DNA of 64,000 nt, taken from contig NZ_JAGINO010000004.1 of assembly GCF_017876115.1 (NCBI RefSeq), forward strand, positions 1 through 64,000, given 5' to 3'. Positions within the stretch are counted from its first letter, which is position 1. Every line of letters starts with the position of its first letter. Made by a program: the position numbers and the translations under genes. The notes beneath the pieces were generated by a model, which was not told the DNA's origin, searched no databases, and worked only from the letters and a program-made list of their open reading frames with translations. This DNA comes from Azospirillum picis (GTDB lineage Bacteria; Pseudomonadota; Alphaproteobacteria; Azospirillales; Azospirillaceae). This document shows, piece by piece, positions 26,618 to 35,840 of this stretch.

Positions 26618-29600
26618 TCAGCGGGGCGGGGTCGAGGCGAGGCCGACCGGGCGCTGGAGCGACGCGCCGCCCAGCAGCGCCCCGGCAATGCCGTTGGCGG
26701 CAGCGGGTCCCGGCCCACCACCGCCGGGGCCGGCCGGGCGCGGACCGGGCAGGCCGCCGGCGGGCTTGGCGGGGGCGATCATGCCGGCTTCCATGGTCAG
26801 CACCGTGTCGGCCAGGGTCAGGTGGCTCGGGCGATGGGTGACCAGGAAGATGGTGCTGTGTCCGCGCAGGGCGGCCAGGGCCGCCTGCAGGGCCTTGTCG
26901 CCGTCGAAATCCAGCCGGCTCGCCGGCTCGTCCAGAAGCAGGATGCGCGGGCGGCGGATGTAGGCGCGGGCCAGGCAGATCTTCTGGGTCAGACTGGGGG
27001 ACAGCCGGACCGACTGGTTGTCGCCGATGCGTGTGTTCAGCCCGTCCGACAGCGCCTCCACCTCGTCGAGCGCACCGGCCAGCGACAGCGCCCAGCGCAA
27101 CTCGGCATCGTCGGCCGTCTGGTCGGCGAAGCGCAGGTTCTGCGCGACGGTGCCGTAGAACAGGCTGCTGGCCTGCGGCACGTAGCCGATCGACTTGCGC
27201 AGGTCGATGGGGTCCATCTGCCGGATGTCGACGCCGTCGATGCGGACATTGCCCGCCTGCGGCGCGTAGAGGCCCAGCATCACCTTCAGCAGCGAGGATT
27301 TCCCGGCCCCGTCGGGGCCGACGATGGCGACCGTCTGTCCAGGCTTCACCGAGAAGGAGACGCCGACCAGCGCCGGGTCGGCATCGTTGCGATAGCGCAG
27401 CGACACGCGGGAGAAGGAAACCTCCCCCTTCAGCCGGCGGGGCTGCAGGGTCGCGCAGCGCGGCTCGCGCTCCGGCCGCATGCTCATCAGGCCGTTGATC
27501 TGGCGGGCGTTGGCGCGGAGCTGCTCGATCCGGGGCAGCATCGACACGGCGGTCTGCAGCGGCACCATCACCCGCCACAGCAGCATCATCGATGCCATCA
27601 GCGCACCCGGCGTCATCGCGCCGGCGAAGACCTGGAGCGCACCGACGCCGACGGTGGCGAGGCCGGCGATCGGCACCACCAGCCCGGCCAGCGACGCGTG
27701 GGTGGCCGACAGGTTGGCGGCGCTGTGGCCGGACCGCGCGGTGCGGGCGGACAGCCGGTCGTAGCGGTCGCGCCAGTGCGCCAGCCCACCGACCTCGCGC
27801 AGCGCCGGCATCTTGGCGACCATCTCGACGAAGAATTCCTGCCGCTCGGTGTCGGCCCTGGCGGTGGAGCTGGTACGGGCGCGGACCAGCGGATGGACCG
27901 CCGCGCCGATGGCGGCGGTCACCACCACCGCCCCCAGCGGCACCAGCGCCAGCGGACCGCCCAGCATCGCCATCACCGCCAAATAGAACAGGGCGAAGGG
28001 AACGTCGAACAGCGCGGCGACCTGTCCCTGGCTGATGAAGTCGCGGATCGACTCCAGGTCCTTCACCCGGGCGATCTGGGTGCCGATGTTGGCGCGCTCG
28101 CTCATGCCGACCGGCAGCATCAGGATGCGGTCGATGGTGGCGTTGCTGACCGTGCGGGCGATGCGCGACCCGGCATGCGCCAGCGCGCGGCCACGGATCT
28201 GGCGCAGGGCGAAATCGCCCCCGACCACCAGCAGCGCGCCCACGGTGATGGTCACCAGCGTGTCGATCGACCCGGTGGCGATCACCTTGTCGTAGATCGC
28301 CATGGTGAAGAGCGGGGTGGCGATGGACAGCACGTTGATCACGGCGCTGAGCCCCAGCACCGCCCACAGCAGCGGCAGGAAGCCATGGACGACCGTGGCG
28401 ACCCATCCCTGCGACCCGGCGCCGCTCGTCGTCTCCAGCGGGGTGAAGACATAGGCGGTGCCCTTGCCGGCGGTCAGCGTCACGGTGCCGCGGGTCTGGC
28501 CGCTGAAGGCGATGACGCCATTGCCTTCGCCCTCGCCCTCGATCGAAAGCAGGGTGTGGACGGCACCGTCACGCCCCTGGAACAGGCAGGGCAGCAGGGC
28601 CGGGTCCGGGCGGGCCAGGTCGATGCGGGTGCGGCGCCCCTCGAAATGCAGGCGCTGCAGGACGTCGCACAGCTCCTCGACGGTCTGGACCTCCGAGAAG
28701 TGGGGCAGCGCTTCGGCCAGCGTCTGGGGCGCGCCGCGCCAGCCCAGGCCGTCGAGCAGCGCCACCATGCAGGCGCCGACGGCCGAGGTTTCCGAAAGGC
28801 GGCGGCGCTGGGCGTCGCTGTCGTCGTGCGCGGCTTGCAGGGGCTCGGCGCCGGGGGCCGCCTTCGCGGACTCGCCGGCGATACCGGACGCGACCAGGAC
28901 CGGCTGCGGGATGGAACCGTCGGCCCCGGGTTCGGCACGGCCGACCACGCGGCCGTCGACGATCTGCACGACCCGGTCGGCGAGCGCCATGTGAGACGGG
29001 CGGCTGGTGACGAGCAGGACGGTGACGCTTCCGCGCAGATCCTCCAGCGCACGCCGGAACACCGCATCGGATTCCGCATCCAGCGACGAGTTGGGCTCGT
29101 CCAGCAGCAGGACCGCGGGTTCCCGGACCAGCGCGCGGGCCAGGCAGATCATCTGGCGCGCGCCGCGCGGCAGCGCTTCCTGCGAAGCATCGCCCACGAT
29201 GGTCTCGTAACCCTGCGGCAGGCTCGCGATGCGCCGATCCAATCCGAACCGCCGGCAGACCTCCATTGCCAGGTCGGCACGGCTGGGGTCGAACAGCGTC
29301 AGGTTCTGCAGGATGGTTCCTTTGAAGAGCTCCGGGTGCTCGCCGACATAGACGACGCCGCCGATGCCCGTCATCGCGTCGGCGTCGGCTGCCGCCCGGC
29401 CTTCGGCCGCCGTCCGTACCCCGACCCTGACATGGCCTGCGGTGGGGCGCAGGACACCCAGGATCAGGCGCAGGAGCGTCGTCTTGCCGGAGGCGTTGGT
29501 CGCCAGCACGCCGAGAAACTCACCGGGGCCGACGCTGAGGGACAGGTCGTTCAGGATGTTCGGCCCGCCGTCGTAGGCGAACCGGACATTGTCCATCTCG

Positions 29601-30754
29601 ATCGAACCGCAGGCCAGCGGCTCGCCGACGGCGCCATCGCCCTGGCGCGTGGCGGTCGGGCCGCCTGCTGGGGTGTCCGCGGGGGCGGCGTCGCCCGCCC
29701 CGACCTCGAGCAGGACATGGCCGATGCGGCGCAGGGACAGCGACACCGACTGGTAGCGCACCCAGCGGTCGAACAGCGCCTGCACCGGCTGGACGCAGCG
29801 GCCGGCCAGCATCGAGCAGGCGGTCAGCACGCCCGTCGTCATCACCCCGTCGATCACCGACACGCTGCCGACGATGACCACCAGCATCATGGCCGCCTGA
29901 GCCAGCGTGGTCGCGACCGTCGAGGTGGTGCCGCTCAGCCGGGCGACGTTGTAATCCTCCTCGCTGCATCCCTGCTGCAGGCGCTCGTGCCGCCGCAGCA
30001 GCCCGCCTTCCGCGCCGAGGCCCTTGACGGTGTGCACGCCGCCCAGCACTTCGCTGATGAAGTTCAGCCGCCGCTCTTCCAGCGTGTGGCGGCTCTCCAG
30101 CGCGCGGCGCATCCGCTTGCCGAGGAATGCGCCGACGATCAGGAACAGCACGAGCACCGCGAGCGGGATCACGACCAGCCAGCCGGCGAGCAGCGCGATC
30201 AGGCCGAGGTAGAGGGCGGCGAAGGGGATGTCGATCGCCGACTGGAGCGCTTGGCCGGCGTAGAACTCCCGCACGACCTTGATGGAGCGATAGACCTCGA
30301 AATGGGTGCCGATGCCCTGCTGGGAAAACGAGTTCAGCGGCATGTGCATCAGGCGGTCGATCAGCGTGGCGCTGGACTGGTGCTCGATGCGCGCGCCCAT
30401 CCAGGTCGTCAGGGCCGACCGTGCGACCCGCAGGATCGCTTCCATCACCGCCGCAGCGCCGCAGCCGATGCCGAGAAGCAGCATCGTGCCATAGGATTCG
30501 TTGGGCAGGATCCGGTCGTAGACGTGCAGCAGGGTGACCGGCAGGGCAAGGCCGAAGACGTTCAGGGCGAAGGAGGCCAGCACCAGCATGAGGCGATCGC
30601 GGCGCGGTCCCAGCATGCCGGACAGCAGCCGGCGTCCGGCGCGTTCGGCATCCCGGTCGCGGGCGGCATGGGCCGACGGAGTCTGGCGGATGGACGAGGG
30701 AGATGCGGGCTGCAATACGATCAACCTGTACACAAGGGCTAACCAAGCAGCCAA
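26618..30754 (-). CDS. Tandem fusion of two type I secretion ABC exporters
   Basis: A 1378-residue protein with order TMD1 (about 55-340), NBD1 (about 385-600), a linker with a C39-like fold (CMVALLDGLGW to AYVFTPLE, about 670-790), TMD2 (about 800-1080) and NBD2 (about 1115-1330). Typical exporters are single half-units of 550-720 residues that dimerise. NBD1 has a changed Walker A (ATNASGKTT, K424), a signature of LPRGARQ instead of LSGGQ, Walker B LLLDEPNSSLD and Ser584 where the H-loop histidine belongs. NBD2 has GPDGAGKSS (K1152), a signature of LSPSLTQK, LLLDEPASRLD and an intact H1307. The linker lacks a clear catalytic Cys-His pair, so it probably docks the substrate rather than cutting it. 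The start is uncertain: the frame opens with TTG at 30754, with GTG at 30733 and ATG at 30616 as alternatives. Substrate unknown. Confidence 0.85.
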   Translation of the reverse strand: MAAWLALVYRLIVLQPASPSSIRQTPSAHAARDRDAERAGRRLLSGMLGPRRDRLMLVLASFALNVFGLALPVTLLHVYDRILPNESYGTMLLLGIGCGAAAVMEAILRVARSALTTWMGARIEHQSSATLIDRLMHMPLNSFSQQGIGTHFEVYRSIKVVREFYAGQALQSAIDIPFAALYLGLIALLAGWLVVIPLAVLVLFLIVGAFLGKRMRRALESRHTLEERRLNFISEVLGGVHTVKGLGAEGGLLRRHERLQQGCSEEDYNVARLSGTTSTVATTLAQAAMMLVVIVGSVSVIDGVMTTGVLTACSMLAGRCVQPVQALFDRWVRYQSVSLSLRRIGHVLLEVGAGDAAPADTPAGGPTATRQGDGAVGEPLACGSIEMDNVRFAYDGGPNILNDLSLSVGPGEFLGVLATNASGKTTLLRLILGVLRPTAGHVRVGVRTAAEGRAAADADAMTGIGGVVYVGEHPELFKGTILQNLTLFDPSRADLAMEVCRRFGLDRRIASLPQGYETIVGDASQEALPRGARQMICLARALVREPAVLLLDEPNSSLDAESDAVFRRALEDLRGSVTVLLVTSRPSHMALADRVVQIVDGRVVGRAEPGADGSIPQPVLVASGIAGESAKAAPGAEPLQAAHDDSDAQRRRLSETSAVGACMVALLDGLGWRGAPQTLAEALPHFSEVQTVEELCDVLQRLHFEGRRTRIDLARPDPALLPCLFQGRDGAVHTLLSIEGEGEGNGVIAFSGQTRGTVTLTAGKGTAYVFTPLETTSGAGSQGWVATVVHGFLPLLWAVLGLSAVINVLSIATPLFTMAIYDKVIATGSIDTLVTITVGALLVVGGDFALRQIRGRALAHAGSRIARTVSNATIDRILMLPVGMSERANIGTQIARVKDLESIRDFISQGQVAALFDVPFALFYLAVMAMLGGPLALVPLGAVVVTAAIGAAVHPLVRARTSSTARADTERQEFFVEMVAKMPALREVGGLAHWRDRYDRLSARTARSGHSAANLSATHASLAGLVVPIAGLATVGVGALQVFAGAMTPGALMASMMLLWRVMVPLQTAVSMLPRIEQLRANARQINGLMSMRPEREPRCATLQPRRLKGEVSFSRVSLRYRNDADPALVGVSFSVKPGQTVAIVGPDGAGKSSLLKVMLGLYAPQAGNVRIDGVDIRQMDPIDLRKSIGYVPQASSLFYGTVAQNLRFADQTADDAELRWALSLAGALDEVEALSDGLNTRIGDNQSVRLSPSLTQKICLARAYIRRPRILLLDEPASRLDFDGDKALQAALAALRGHSTIFLVTHRPSHLTLADTVLTMEAGMIAPAKPAGGLPGPRPAGPGGGGPGPAAANGIAGALLGGASLQRPVGLASTPPR

Positions 30755-31190
30755 TCAACACCATAATTGCTAGTGATAGGTAAATCCGCGAATAGCAACA
30801 AATAGCAACCGTCCCGCCAAAAGGGGTATCCCGAAAGCAGCACGGCTGGATCAGGATGGCTGGCGCCGAAGCACGGAAACACGGCGTTCCTTGGCCGAGC
30901 TTCACCGTGTGGGGCGGAAAGGCGGCCGAAGGACCTTGTCTTCAATCCGGACCTGCGCCGAAATTGATCACAGGTCTTGGCGGGCTATCTGGAATGTGCA
31001 GCGCCCCGGCCGTCGCAGCACCAGGTTGCACGGGCCGCAGATGGCGGCTTGGCAGGCCGACTCGGGCGATGCCCGCCAAGGCGAAGACGCCGCCAAGGCA
31101 GCGGGGCTGGTGGGGCATCGTGACCGGCAAGTCGGCGACGGGATGCCGGACGGTGCCGATGCCGACGATCGGCACCGCCGGCCGTGGGGA
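30755..31190. other. Intergenic upstream of the ABC fusion, no gene recognised
   Basis: About 435 bases between the ABC fusion and the MarR gene. The first 90 bases are A/T rich (for example AATAGCAACAAATAGCAAC) and presumably carry the promoter of the secretion operon. The remainder is GC rich with only random frames. Confidence 0.4.
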
Positions 31191-31796
31191 TCAGGCCGAC
31201 GGCGCCCCGTCGGGCGTGCGATCGCCGGCCATGCCGTCATCCGGCGTATCGCCGGCCACGCCCTCCGTTTCGCATTGCATGTGGGAAATGATGCGTCTCA
31301 TGAGGCGGGCAGAGGCCGCGCGGTCTTCATCCGCCATGTCGGCGACGGGCGGCCCGAGCCACCGGTGGAGCGGGTCGCGCCTCAGCAGGCTCCGCCCGTC
31401 CTCCGTCAGGTCGAACAGCCAGCCGCGCTTGAAGCCGGGGTGTGGCCGGCGCCGGAGCAGGCCCTTGTCGACCAGCGTGGAAACGGTGCGTGACACCGGC
31501 GCCATATGGAGCCGCTGGAAGCGGGCCAGCGCCGTCAGGGTTCGCGCCGCTTCCGGTGAGTCGCGGAAATAGCGCAACGCCACCCACTGCGCCGGGAACA
31601 GCCCTTCGGAAAAGCCGATCCCATAGACCAGCCGGCTGACGTGGTCCAGCAGGGTGACCAACTCGTCATCCGCCGACTGTCCATTGCCATCCCCCGGCGT
31701 CGCCAACGACCTTCCCCCTACGGCATACGGCAGGAACCGCCCCGACCCGGGACGGTGTCCGCCATGCAGCGTGTCATTGGAAAGCTCCCGCCGCAC
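31191..31796 (-). CDS. MarR-family transcriptional regulator
   Basis: 201 residues. The core (about 45-170) is a MarR winged helix: LTALARFQRLHMAPVSRTVSTLVDKGLLRRR is the recognition helix region and KRGWLFDLTEDGRSLLRRDP the wing. Extra residues on both ends are low-complexity. The start is not firmly fixed; in-frame alternatives exist downstream of the ATG used. It is encoded divergently from the EmrAB-type efflux pair and is a good candidate for its repressor. Confidence 0.75.
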   Translation of the reverse strand: MRRELSNDTLHGGHRPGSGRFLPYAVGGRSLATPGDGNGQSADDELVTLLDHVSRLVYGIGFSEGLFPAQWVALRYFRDSPEAARTLTALARFQRLHMAPVSRTVSTLVDKGLLRRRPHPGFKRGWLFDLTEDGRSLLRRDPLHRWLGPPVADMADEDRAASARLMRRIISHMQCETEGVAGDTPDDGMAGDRTPDGAPSA

Positions 31797-32313
31797 GACG
31801 GGATGCTCTCGGTGCAGACTGTACCGAAGTCAACCTGCGGGAGGAAGTGGCAGCCTTTGCTCTTCTCCACGCGGGGTCGGCCCTCGCTTGACGGGATCGT
31901 CGCCGATGAAAACCCGGGCCGCGGACCACGGGACCTGCGCTCCGGGCGCAACCGCCCGGGCCGATGTGCCATCCCGGCCTGATTAGTTTCGACGGTCCGG
32001 CCACCGGCCCCCACGGGGAAGAACAGGATCGCCGCCGGGCTGCCGTCGGGACGCATGCGGCCGCCGACCGCAACCTCCCGCGGTGTTCCCGCCCGGCCGC
32101 CTGCGGGCGTACGGGAAGGGTGGGGCCGGCCATCGACCATGAGCATAGCTGTTTTGCGGCGGGATGAAGGCACTTTCAACCGCTGCGGTGCAACGGAATG
32201 GGGGGCAGCGGTGTTTCGCGCTGGGGAGCGGCGCAGCCACCCCAAGGACGAAACCAATGACAACGGCCCGGCACCGCCTCGGCGCCGGCCTCTTCGGTCA
32301 GGAGTGCCGTACC
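31797..32313. other. Intergenic between marR and efflux operon
   Basis: About 515 bases between divergent genes. I see no convincing gene; a frame running into the efflux gene from 32164 lacks a ribosome site at its first ATG. Any operator for the MarR protein should be here, but I found no clear palindrome by eye. Confidence 0.35.
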
Positions 32314-33474
32314 ATGCCGGATGACCAGCAGCGAAGCGACGGCGTCACGCCGACGCAGGAGGAGGACCGCCGCGAGGCCGGACGCAGCGAGCGCGCCGCC
32401 GCCGCGGAAGGGAGTGGCAAGCACGATGGCGGCGGGGGCAAAAAGCCCGGCTTCATCCGGCGCCATCCCGTGGCGATCATCGTCGGGCTGGTGGTCCTCG
32501 CGCTGCTCGCGGTGGGCGGCTACATCTATTGGCTGCGCAACATCCATCCCTTCGAGACGACCGACGATGCCTTCGTCGACTCCCGGCAGTTTCCCATCGC
32601 GCCGAAGGTGACCGGCTATGTGACGGAGGTCGCCGTCGCCGACAACCAGCATGTCCAGGCCGGCGACCTGCTGTTCCGCATCGATCCGCGCGATTACCAG
32701 ACTTCCGAGTTGCAGGCGAAGGCGCAGATCGATTCCGCACAGGCGGCGATCGACAGCGCCGACGCCCAGATCGCCGCCCAGCGCGCCCAGATCGACCAGG
32801 CGCGGGCCGAGGTCACCCAGGCCCAGGCGGCGGTCAAGTTCGCGGAGGAGGATGCCGCGCGCTACCGCGACCTCCAGTCCCGCGGTGCCGGCACCGTTCA
32901 GCAGGCGCAGCAGTCGGCGGCGAACCTGCAGGAGCAGCAGGCGAAGCTGACCAGTGCCAACGCCGCCGTCCTCGCCGCCGAACGGCAGGTCGGTGCATTG
33001 CAGGGCCAGCGGGCGAGCGCCGTCGCCGACCTGGCGCGGGCGAAGGCCCAGTTGGCCCAGGCGCAGCTCGACCTTTCCTATGCCACGGTCACCGCGGCGC
33101 AATCCGGCAGGGTGGTGCAACTGTCGGGCGCGGTCGGCCAGTACGCCCAGGCCGGGCAGAGCCTCGCCATCTTCGTGCCTGACGACAAATGGGTCACCGC
33201 CAATTTCAAGGAGACCCAGATCACCGACATGCGGCCGGGCCAGCCGGTGGACATCAGCATCGACGCCTATCCCGACCGCAAGGTCACCGGGCGTGTCGAC
33301 AGCGTCCAGCCGGGCTCCGGCACCGCCTTCTCGCTGCTGCCGGCCCAGAACGCCACCGGCAATTACGTCAAGGTCGTCCAGCGCGTTCCGGTCAAGATCA
33401 CCGTCGACCAATGGCCCGACGGCGTCTCTATCGGGCCGGGGATGTCGGTGGTCCCGACGGTGACGGTGCGATGA
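32314..33474 (+). CDS. HlyD/EmrA-type multidrug efflux adaptor
   Basis: 386 residues. After a charged cytoplasmic N-terminus, a single membrane anchor (about 57-75, VAIIVGLVVLALLAVGGYIYW) leads to the EmrA signature TTDDAFVDSRQFPIAPKVTG. A long Ala/Gln-rich coiled coil (about 130-270) follows, then VTANFKETQITDMRPGQPVDI and GSGTAFSLLPAQNATGNYVKV, which are typical of EmrA. It forms a tripartite drug pump with an MFS permease and an outer-membrane channel. The ATG at 32314 is chosen because CAGGAG lies 9 bases upstream; a longer frame has no supporting site. Its stop overlaps the start of the MFS gene. Confidence 0.87.
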   Translation: MPDDQQRSDGVTPTQEEDRREAGRSERAAAAEGSGKHDGGGGKKPGFIRRHPVAIIVGLVVLALLAVGGYIYWLRNIHPFETTDDAFVDSRQFPIAPKVTGYVTEVAVADNQHVQAGDLLFRIDPRDYQTSELQAKAQIDSAQAAIDSADAQIAAQRAQIDQARAEVTQAQAAVKFAEEDAARYRDLQSRGAGTVQQAQQSAANLQEQQAKLTSANAAVLAAERQVGALQGQRASAVADLARAKAQLAQAQLDLSYATVTAAQSGRVVQLSGAVGQYAQAGQSLAIFVPDDKWVTANFKETQITDMRPGQPVDISIDAYPDRKVTGRVDSVQPGSGTAFSLLPAQNATGNYVKVVQRVPVKITVDQWPDGVSIGPGMSVVPTVTVR

Positions 33475-35075
33475 GCGGCGCCGTCGAGGGGGCGAGGGGT
33501 GGCGGGGCGTCCGCCTTCGACCCGTCCCAGGGCGCCGCAGGCGGGCACAATCCGTGGCTGATCGCGGTCGTGGTTTCCATCGCCACCTTCATGGAGGTGC
33601 TGGACACCACCATCGCCAACGTGGCGCTCCGGTACATCTCGGGGACGCTCGCGGTCGGCGCGGACGAGGCGTCCTGGGTGGTCACATCCTATCTGGTGGC
33701 GAACGCCATCGTGCTGACGGCCAGCAGCTTCATCGCCAAGCGCTACGGCCGCAAGCGCTTCTATCTCGGCTGCCTCGCGCTGTTCACGGCCAGTTCGCTC
33801 GCCTGCGGCTTCGCCTGGAACCTGGAATCGCTGCTGCTTTTCCGGGTTCTGCAGGGGTTCGCCGGCGGCGGCATGGTGCCGATCTCCCAGTCGATCCTGG
33901 CGGACAGCTTTCCTCCCAACAAGCGCGGGCAGGCCTTCGCCATCTTCGGCATCGCCGTCGTGGTGGCGCCGGTGGTCGGGCCGACGCTGGGCGGCTGGCT
34001 GTCGGACAATTTCTCCTGGCACTGGTGCTTCCTGATCAACGGCCCGGTCGGCTTGCTCGCCTTCGCCCTGGTCAGCATGCTGGTGCAGGAGCCGAAGGCA
34101 GCCATCGAGGAGCGCCGGCGGCTGAAGCGGCAGGGCGTCAGGCTGGACGTCGTCGGTTTCCTGCTGGTGGCGACGTTCCTCGGGTCGCTGGAAGTGATCC
34201 TCGACCGCGGACAGACCGACGACTGGTTCGCGTCCAACTTCATCGTCGGCTTCACCATCGTCTGCGTGCTCGCCTTCTGCCTGATGATCCCCTGGGAGAT
34301 GACGCGGGAAAACCCGATCCTCGACCTGCGGATGGTGGCGACGCGGCAGTTCGGGTCGTGCTTCCTGGTGATGATGGCGACCGGCGCCATCCTGATCGCG
34401 ACGACGCAGTTCCTGCCCGAGCTGCTGCAGAGCTACTACGGCTTCACCGCCACCTGGGCCGGCCTCGCGCTGTCGCCGGGCGGTCTGGTGACGATGATGA
34501 TGATGCTGGTGGTCGGGCGGCTGTCCAGCCTCGTCCAGCCGAAATACCTGATCGCCACCGGGGCGGCCATCGTCGCCCTGGCGATGTGGGACCTGACGCG
34601 CCTGAACCCCGATTCCACCTTCTGGTTCTTCGCCTGGTCGCGCATCTATATCGGGCTCGGGCTGCCGCTGATCTTCATCCCGATCACCACGGCCTCCTAC
34701 TACGGCATTCCACGCGAGAAGACCGATCAGGCCTCCGCCCTCATCAACGTGGCGCGCAACGTCGGCGGCTCCATCGGCGTCTCGATCGCCCAGAACGTCC
34801 TGGCGTTCCGCGAGCAGTTCCACCAGAGCCGGCTGGTCGAGCATGTCGTCCCGTCCAGCCCCGGCTACCAGCAGGCGATGGAGCAGGCGACCCGCTTCTT
34901 CTCCTCCGCCGGCGGCGGGGCGGTGGCGGCGAGGGAGCGGGCCATCGCCTGGATCGGGCAGCAGGTGCAGCTCCAGACGGCCTATTGGGCCTACATCGAC
35001 GTCTTCTTCGCGCTGATGCTGATTTCGCTGGCGGCGGTGCCGCTGGCTCTGATCCTGCGCCGGGTCAAGCTGTAG
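33471..35075 (+). CDS. MFS multidrug efflux permease, DHA2/EmrB type
   Basis: 534 residues with about 14 membrane segments, the size of the EmrB/QacA group. The motif ATFMEVLDTTIANVALRYISG in the first segment and LQGFAGGGMVPISQ, GPTLGGWLSDNFSWHWCFLIN in segments 4-5 are diagnostic of DHA2 drug:proton antiporters. It overlaps the EmrA-like gene by four bases (ATGA). Its end overlaps by 11 bases the end of the convergent tetR gene. Confidence 0.9.
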   Translation: MSGAVEGARGGGASAFDPSQGAAGGHNPWLIAVVVSIATFMEVLDTTIANVALRYISGTLAVGADEASWVVTSYLVANAIVLTASSFIAKRYGRKRFYLGCLALFTASSLACGFAWNLESLLLFRVLQGFAGGGMVPISQSILADSFPPNKRGQAFAIFGIAVVVAPVVGPTLGGWLSDNFSWHWCFLINGPVGLLAFALVSMLVQEPKAAIEERRRLKRQGVRLDVVGFLLVATFLGSLEVILDRGQTDDWFASNFIVGFTIVCVLAFCLMIPWEMTRENPILDLRMVATRQFGSCFLVMMATGAILIATTQFLPELLQSYYGFTATWAGLALSPGGLVTMMMMLVVGRLSSLVQPKYLIATGAAIVALAMWDLTRLNPDSTFWFFAWSRIYIGLGLPLIFIPITTASYYGIPREKTDQASALINVARNVGGSIGVSIAQNVLAFREQFHQSRLVEHVVPSSPGYQQAMEQATRFFSSAGGGAVAARERAIAWIGQQVQLQTAYWAYIDVFFALMLISLAAVPLALILRRVKL

Positions 35076-35742
35076 GCGGCCCTGCGGCGGCAGCGGCCGC
35101 CGGCATGGCCGCTGCCAGTCCCCCGGTCAGAACCCGCAGCCCGAAGAGGAAGCGGTCGTCCGGATCGTCGGCGGCCAGGGCGGTCAGGGCCGAGACTGCC
35201 AGCGGGTGGCGGCCTGCCTCCCGGTCGGCCGCCTGCCGGGCCAACGCGCCGAGGTCGACGCCCCCGCTCCCGCTCCCGCTCCCGCCCGTCGATGCCTGTT
35301 CCTCGATGGTGAAGCCCAGCACGAAGCATTGGATGGTGAAGAGGGCGCGGATGGCCGTGCGTTCGTCGGCGCCGGCCTGCAGAAGGGGAGCGATCAGCCG
35401 CTCCGTCAGGCCCAGCACCCCCTCGGTCACCGGGAAGGTCCCCGCATAGACGCGTGCGCCGTCGCGGCGGGACTTGAGGACGCGGCGCTGCTCGACCGCC
35501 ACCGCCTGGAGCCAGCCGGCCCAGTCACCCTCCCTGGCCGGTGGCAGGGCGAGCTCCGCCAGCATCGCGTCGGCCATTGCGTCGAACAACGACTGCTTGC
35601 CGGGGAAGTGCCAGTAAAGCGACGGCGCCTGGATGCCCAGCGCCTGCGCCAGACGCCGCATCGTCAACCCTTCCATGCCCACCTCGTCCAGCAGCGCGAG
35701 CGCCGCGGCGACCACCTCCTGCCTCTGCACCTTCACGCTCAT
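35065..35742 (-). CDS. TetR-family transcriptional regulator
   Basis: 225 residues. The N-terminal helix-turn-helix (about 8-55) contains LTMRRLAQALGIQAPSLYWHFPGKQSLFDAMAD, close to TetR itself, and the C-terminal domain resembles the TetR_C ligand fold. The ATG at 35742 has GGAG 7 bases upstream and is preferred to an upstream start. Two CTAAC-N3-GTTAG palindromes stand between it and the divergent flavoprotein gene, so it likely represses both. A serine/glycine-rich tract near residues 174-184 is a local oddity. Confidence 0.85.
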   Translation of the reverse strand: MSVKVQRQEVVAAALALLDEVGMEGLTMRRLAQALGIQAPSLYWHFPGKQSLFDAMADAMLAELALPPAREGDWAGWLQAVAVEQRRVLKSRRDGARVYAGTFPVTEGVLGLTERLIAPLLQAGADERTAIRALFTIQCFVLGFTIEEQASTGGSGSGSGGVDLGALARQAADREAGRHPLAVSALTALAADDPDDRFLFGLRVLTGGLAAAMPAAAAAAGPPTA

Positions 35743-35777
35743 CCCCACTCCAATCGTCCCGGCCGTTCCCGTCCTGC

Positions 35778-35817
35778 TTGACAGCCTAACGGCGTTAGGC
35801 AAATCTAACAACGTTAG
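35778..35817 (+). promoter_or_regulatory. Promoter with two TetR-type operators
   Basis: A perfect TTGACA (-35-like) lies at 35778-35783. It is followed directly by CCTAACGGCGTTAGG (35785-35799) and CTAACAACGTTAG (35805-35817). Both palindromes share the form CTAAC-N3-GTTAG with centres 19 bases apart, and they cover the expected spacer and -10 of a promoter firing toward the flavoprotein at 35841. A TetR dimer bound here would block that promoter and probably the tetR promoter too. Confidence 0.75.
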
Positions 35818-35840
35818 TTTTGTCGCTCCGGAGCCACGCC

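Noticed and set aside
25394-30742. A very long open frame on the plus strand opposite the HlyD and ABC genes.
   Set aside because: Its product is low-complexity and rich in Arg, Gln, Gly and His with no family motif, a known artefact of GC-rich coding DNA read on the opposite strand; the minus-strand proteins have clear domains.
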